Source of the DNA: Pseudomonas sp. B6002
GTDB lineage: Bacteria; Pseudomonadota; Gammaproteobacteria; Pseudomonadales; Pseudomonadaceae
Direction: 5' to 3'
Assembly (NCBI RefSeq): GCF_013385985.1
Contig: NZ_JACAOY010000012.1
Location: 350,064-414,063 of the forward strand
DNA length: 64,000 bases
The position numbers were made by a program, and so were the translations under genes. This document shows, one piece after another, positions 62,884 through 64,000 of this stretch (its first letter is position 1; each line of letters begins with the position of its first letter). The notes below the pieces were generated by a model that was given only the letters and a program-made list of their open reading frames with translations, was not told the DNA's origin and did not search any database.

Positions 62884-63603
62884 TTGAGATAATTAGTTAA
62901 AATTAGCTTGCCACAATTCCGGCCTAACACGCTTTCTTTCAAAATAACGATATATCTACCCACCCATCAGCCTTCCGTATGTCGACGACTTATAACTCCA
63001 AAAAAACGTCGTCTTTCTTCGATAACCCAGGCGGAATCATAGATCATCGTTAGATTTTTTGACACGTTTGGCATCTGGAGCATCTGACGGAAGCGTCACC
63101 TGCAATGATACGTTGCGACTTATCTGAAAACCTAGCCCGCCTATCGCCACGACCCTCCTTGACAAGCCTGCACATCGATATTTTTTTCATAAAGCTCTGA
63201 TTTTGCTGATTTTCTTAAAAATGAAGTGCTCAATTTGCGAGATTTCGGCTCTACCTATCAAACCTTTCCCCTCTGTCAACAGCCGGAAGCTACAGACGTA
63301 GTTTTCCCGGATCCTTACCTAATTAGACAGATAGAAGCCTCTCCCTCAGCTAGGTCGTTTCGCTAATTCGTCTAACCAGCGCATTTCACTGCCTGAGGAC
63401 ACGACATGATTCAGGCACTACAGCACCACCGATCTCGTTTGGCGTTTTTCTATGCCTTTGGTTTTGTGTAACGGAGGGTTTGCGTAGAAGGCCTCAAGGT
63501 CTGCGAGGTACCTGTGTCTCCGTTTTCTCGACCCGAGCACAGATGAACTCCCACTCGCCTGAATTAGTACATTTAGATCTCGTCAGATATGGGGGTTTGA
63601 TCT
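62884..63603. other. Non-coding region upstream of avcD
   Basis: 720 bases with no credible gene on either strand. On the avcD strand an inverted repeat lies at 62984-63013 (GACGAC arms with AT-rich middle). The region is where an AvcI-type antitoxin RNA and the avcD promoter would be expected. I see no clear terminator-type hairpin. Confidence 0.45.
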
Positions 63604-63830
63604 ATGAGCACTGCACCTGCATCTGACGCCCCCACCAATCTTTATTCCGCGCCAACGGGGGGGTCTGCCTGAAACCTTACACCACGTTTCCGATTTGCTT
63701 CATTTCGCCAAGTGGCTCGCAAAATAGCGATCGCCACATCTGGGCTTCGCATTATCTGCAGGAGATGAGCAAGGCTGTGATTGATGATGCGGTGAAGGTA
63801 TTGGAGTCGCCCGACATCACCATGCAATAG
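63604..63830 (+). pseudogene. Frameshifted DUF3077-type gene
   Basis: Three frames joined in order read MSTAPASDAPTNLYSAPTGG, then LPETLHHVSDLLHFAKWLA, then SDRHIWASHYLQEMSKAVID and a stop at 63828. The pieces match the DUF3077 pattern (helix ending in AK-L, then WA-HYL-EM-KA--DD). Frame changes are needed near the seven-G run at 63656-63662 and near the TCGCAAAATAG at 63716-63726. The breaks could be real decay or sequencing errors in the G run. Confidence 0.65.
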
Positions 63831-63852
63831 GCTGTTGATGCAGTGACTGAGC

Positions 63853-63884
63853 CGCCACCATCGCGGGCAAGCCCGGCTCCCACA
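63853..63884. repeat. Single-arm REP element
   Basis: CCACCATCGCGGGCAAGCCC followed by GGCTCCCACA: only the right arm of the repeat is present, directly before a terminator. Confidence 0.75.
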
Positions 63885-63922
63885 AAAAAGCGCCCCAGCC
63901 TGTGAAGGCTGGGGCGCTTTTT
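63884..63922. terminator. Bidirectional terminator
   Basis: AAAAAAGCGCCCCAGCC, loop TGTGAA, GGCTGGGGCGCTTTTT. Strong stem with A- and T-runs on either side. It serves the leftward gene at the window end. Confidence 0.92.
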
Positions 63923-63926
63923 GCTG

Positions 63927-64000
63927 TCAGGCAAACCGCCCGCCTTGCCTGCGTAGGTAAACCATCTGCGCAGCCACCCCCACCACCAGCGCCAACGCAA
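63927..64000 (-). CDS. C-terminus of an unidentified leftward membrane protein
   Basis: Only the last 23 codons are in the window, ending ALALVVGVAAQMVYLRRQGGRFA and TGA. This is a membrane helix followed by a basic tail, as at the end of many inner-membrane proteins. A terminator follows the stop by 4 bases. Other frames in this stretch run through the terminator and REP sequence and are not real. Confidence 0.6.
   Translation of the reverse strand, partial: ALALVVGVAAQMVYLRRQGGRFA

Noticed and set aside
63752-64000. An 82-codon minus-strand frame at the window end
   Set aside because: It passes through the terminator stem and REP arm and is Trp-rich. Another frame gives a normal membrane-helix C-terminus ending at 63927.

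Overview
The window looks like chromosomal DNA of a fluorescent Pseudomonas of the P. fluorescens group. The reasons are a GC-rich core, Pseudomonas-type gene strings (glnA-aroQ-ntrB-ntrC-nrsZ, rhodanese-grxC-secB beside gpmI, hisB-hisH-hisA-hisF), REP palindromes with a GGGAGCTGGCTTGCC-type core in many intergenic gaps, and a complete acetylated-cellulose (wss) operon in the order described for P. fluorescens SBW25. The species call is inferred from gene content only; no database was searched.

Layout. 1-4390: nitrogen control. It holds the glnA 3' end, a periplasmic chorismate mutase, ntrBC with an NtrC-type palindrome upstream, and directly after ntrC a sigma-54 promoter followed by four imperfect repeats, read as the nitrogen-regulated sRNA NrsZ. 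4382-11943: housekeeping and envelope genes (trmL, secB, grxC, a rhodanese-like protein, gpmI, an EnvC-like amidase activator, ctpA, a YibQ-type deacetylase-like protein). 12007-13299: an unusual Vps62-related protein. 13252-17120: a leftward his operon with an embedded DUF2164 gene and a terminal solute-binding protein. 17400-22931: an OFA-type MFS transporter, asmA, mutY, yggX.

23035-32624: tRNA-Phe followed by a rightward glycosylation locus. It has a HAD-UbiA fusion (polyprenyl-phosphate phosphoribose synthase-like), DprE1-like and DprE2-like enzymes, a GT87-like membrane protein, an epimerase, a FAD oxidoreductase and a GtrA-type flippase, with a leftward GT39-type transferase next to it. 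By homology the first three genes would make polyprenyl-phospho-D-arabinofuranose. 32712-41525: an ACR3/BASS-like transporter, an alpha/beta hydrolase, a GabP-like permease, a basic amino acid ABC importer (PBP, two permeases, ATPase) and a methyltransferase.

41767-57387: the leftward wssABCDEFGHIJ operon. It comprises a MinD-like WssA, the synthase core WssBC, the endoglucanase WssD, the outer-membrane export protein WssE, the acetylation module WssFGHI and a second MinD-like protein WssJ. The leader contains a perfect hairpin plus U-run in the operon's own direction, and a FleQ-box-like sequence.

57973-64000: a small DUF2790 protein, a lipoprotein, tRNA-Thr, and then an AT-rich accessory segment. 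That segment carries an AvcD/dCTP-deaminase-type anti-phage protein (P-loop-like domain plus cytidine deaminase domain), translationally coupled to an unrecognised 184-residue protein and preceded by about 700 bases of non-coding DNA where an AvcI-type RNA would be expected. It is followed by a frameshifted DUF3077 relic and the end of an unidentified leftward gene. The AvcD pair and the polyprenyl-arabinose locus are the strongest candidates for new biology.
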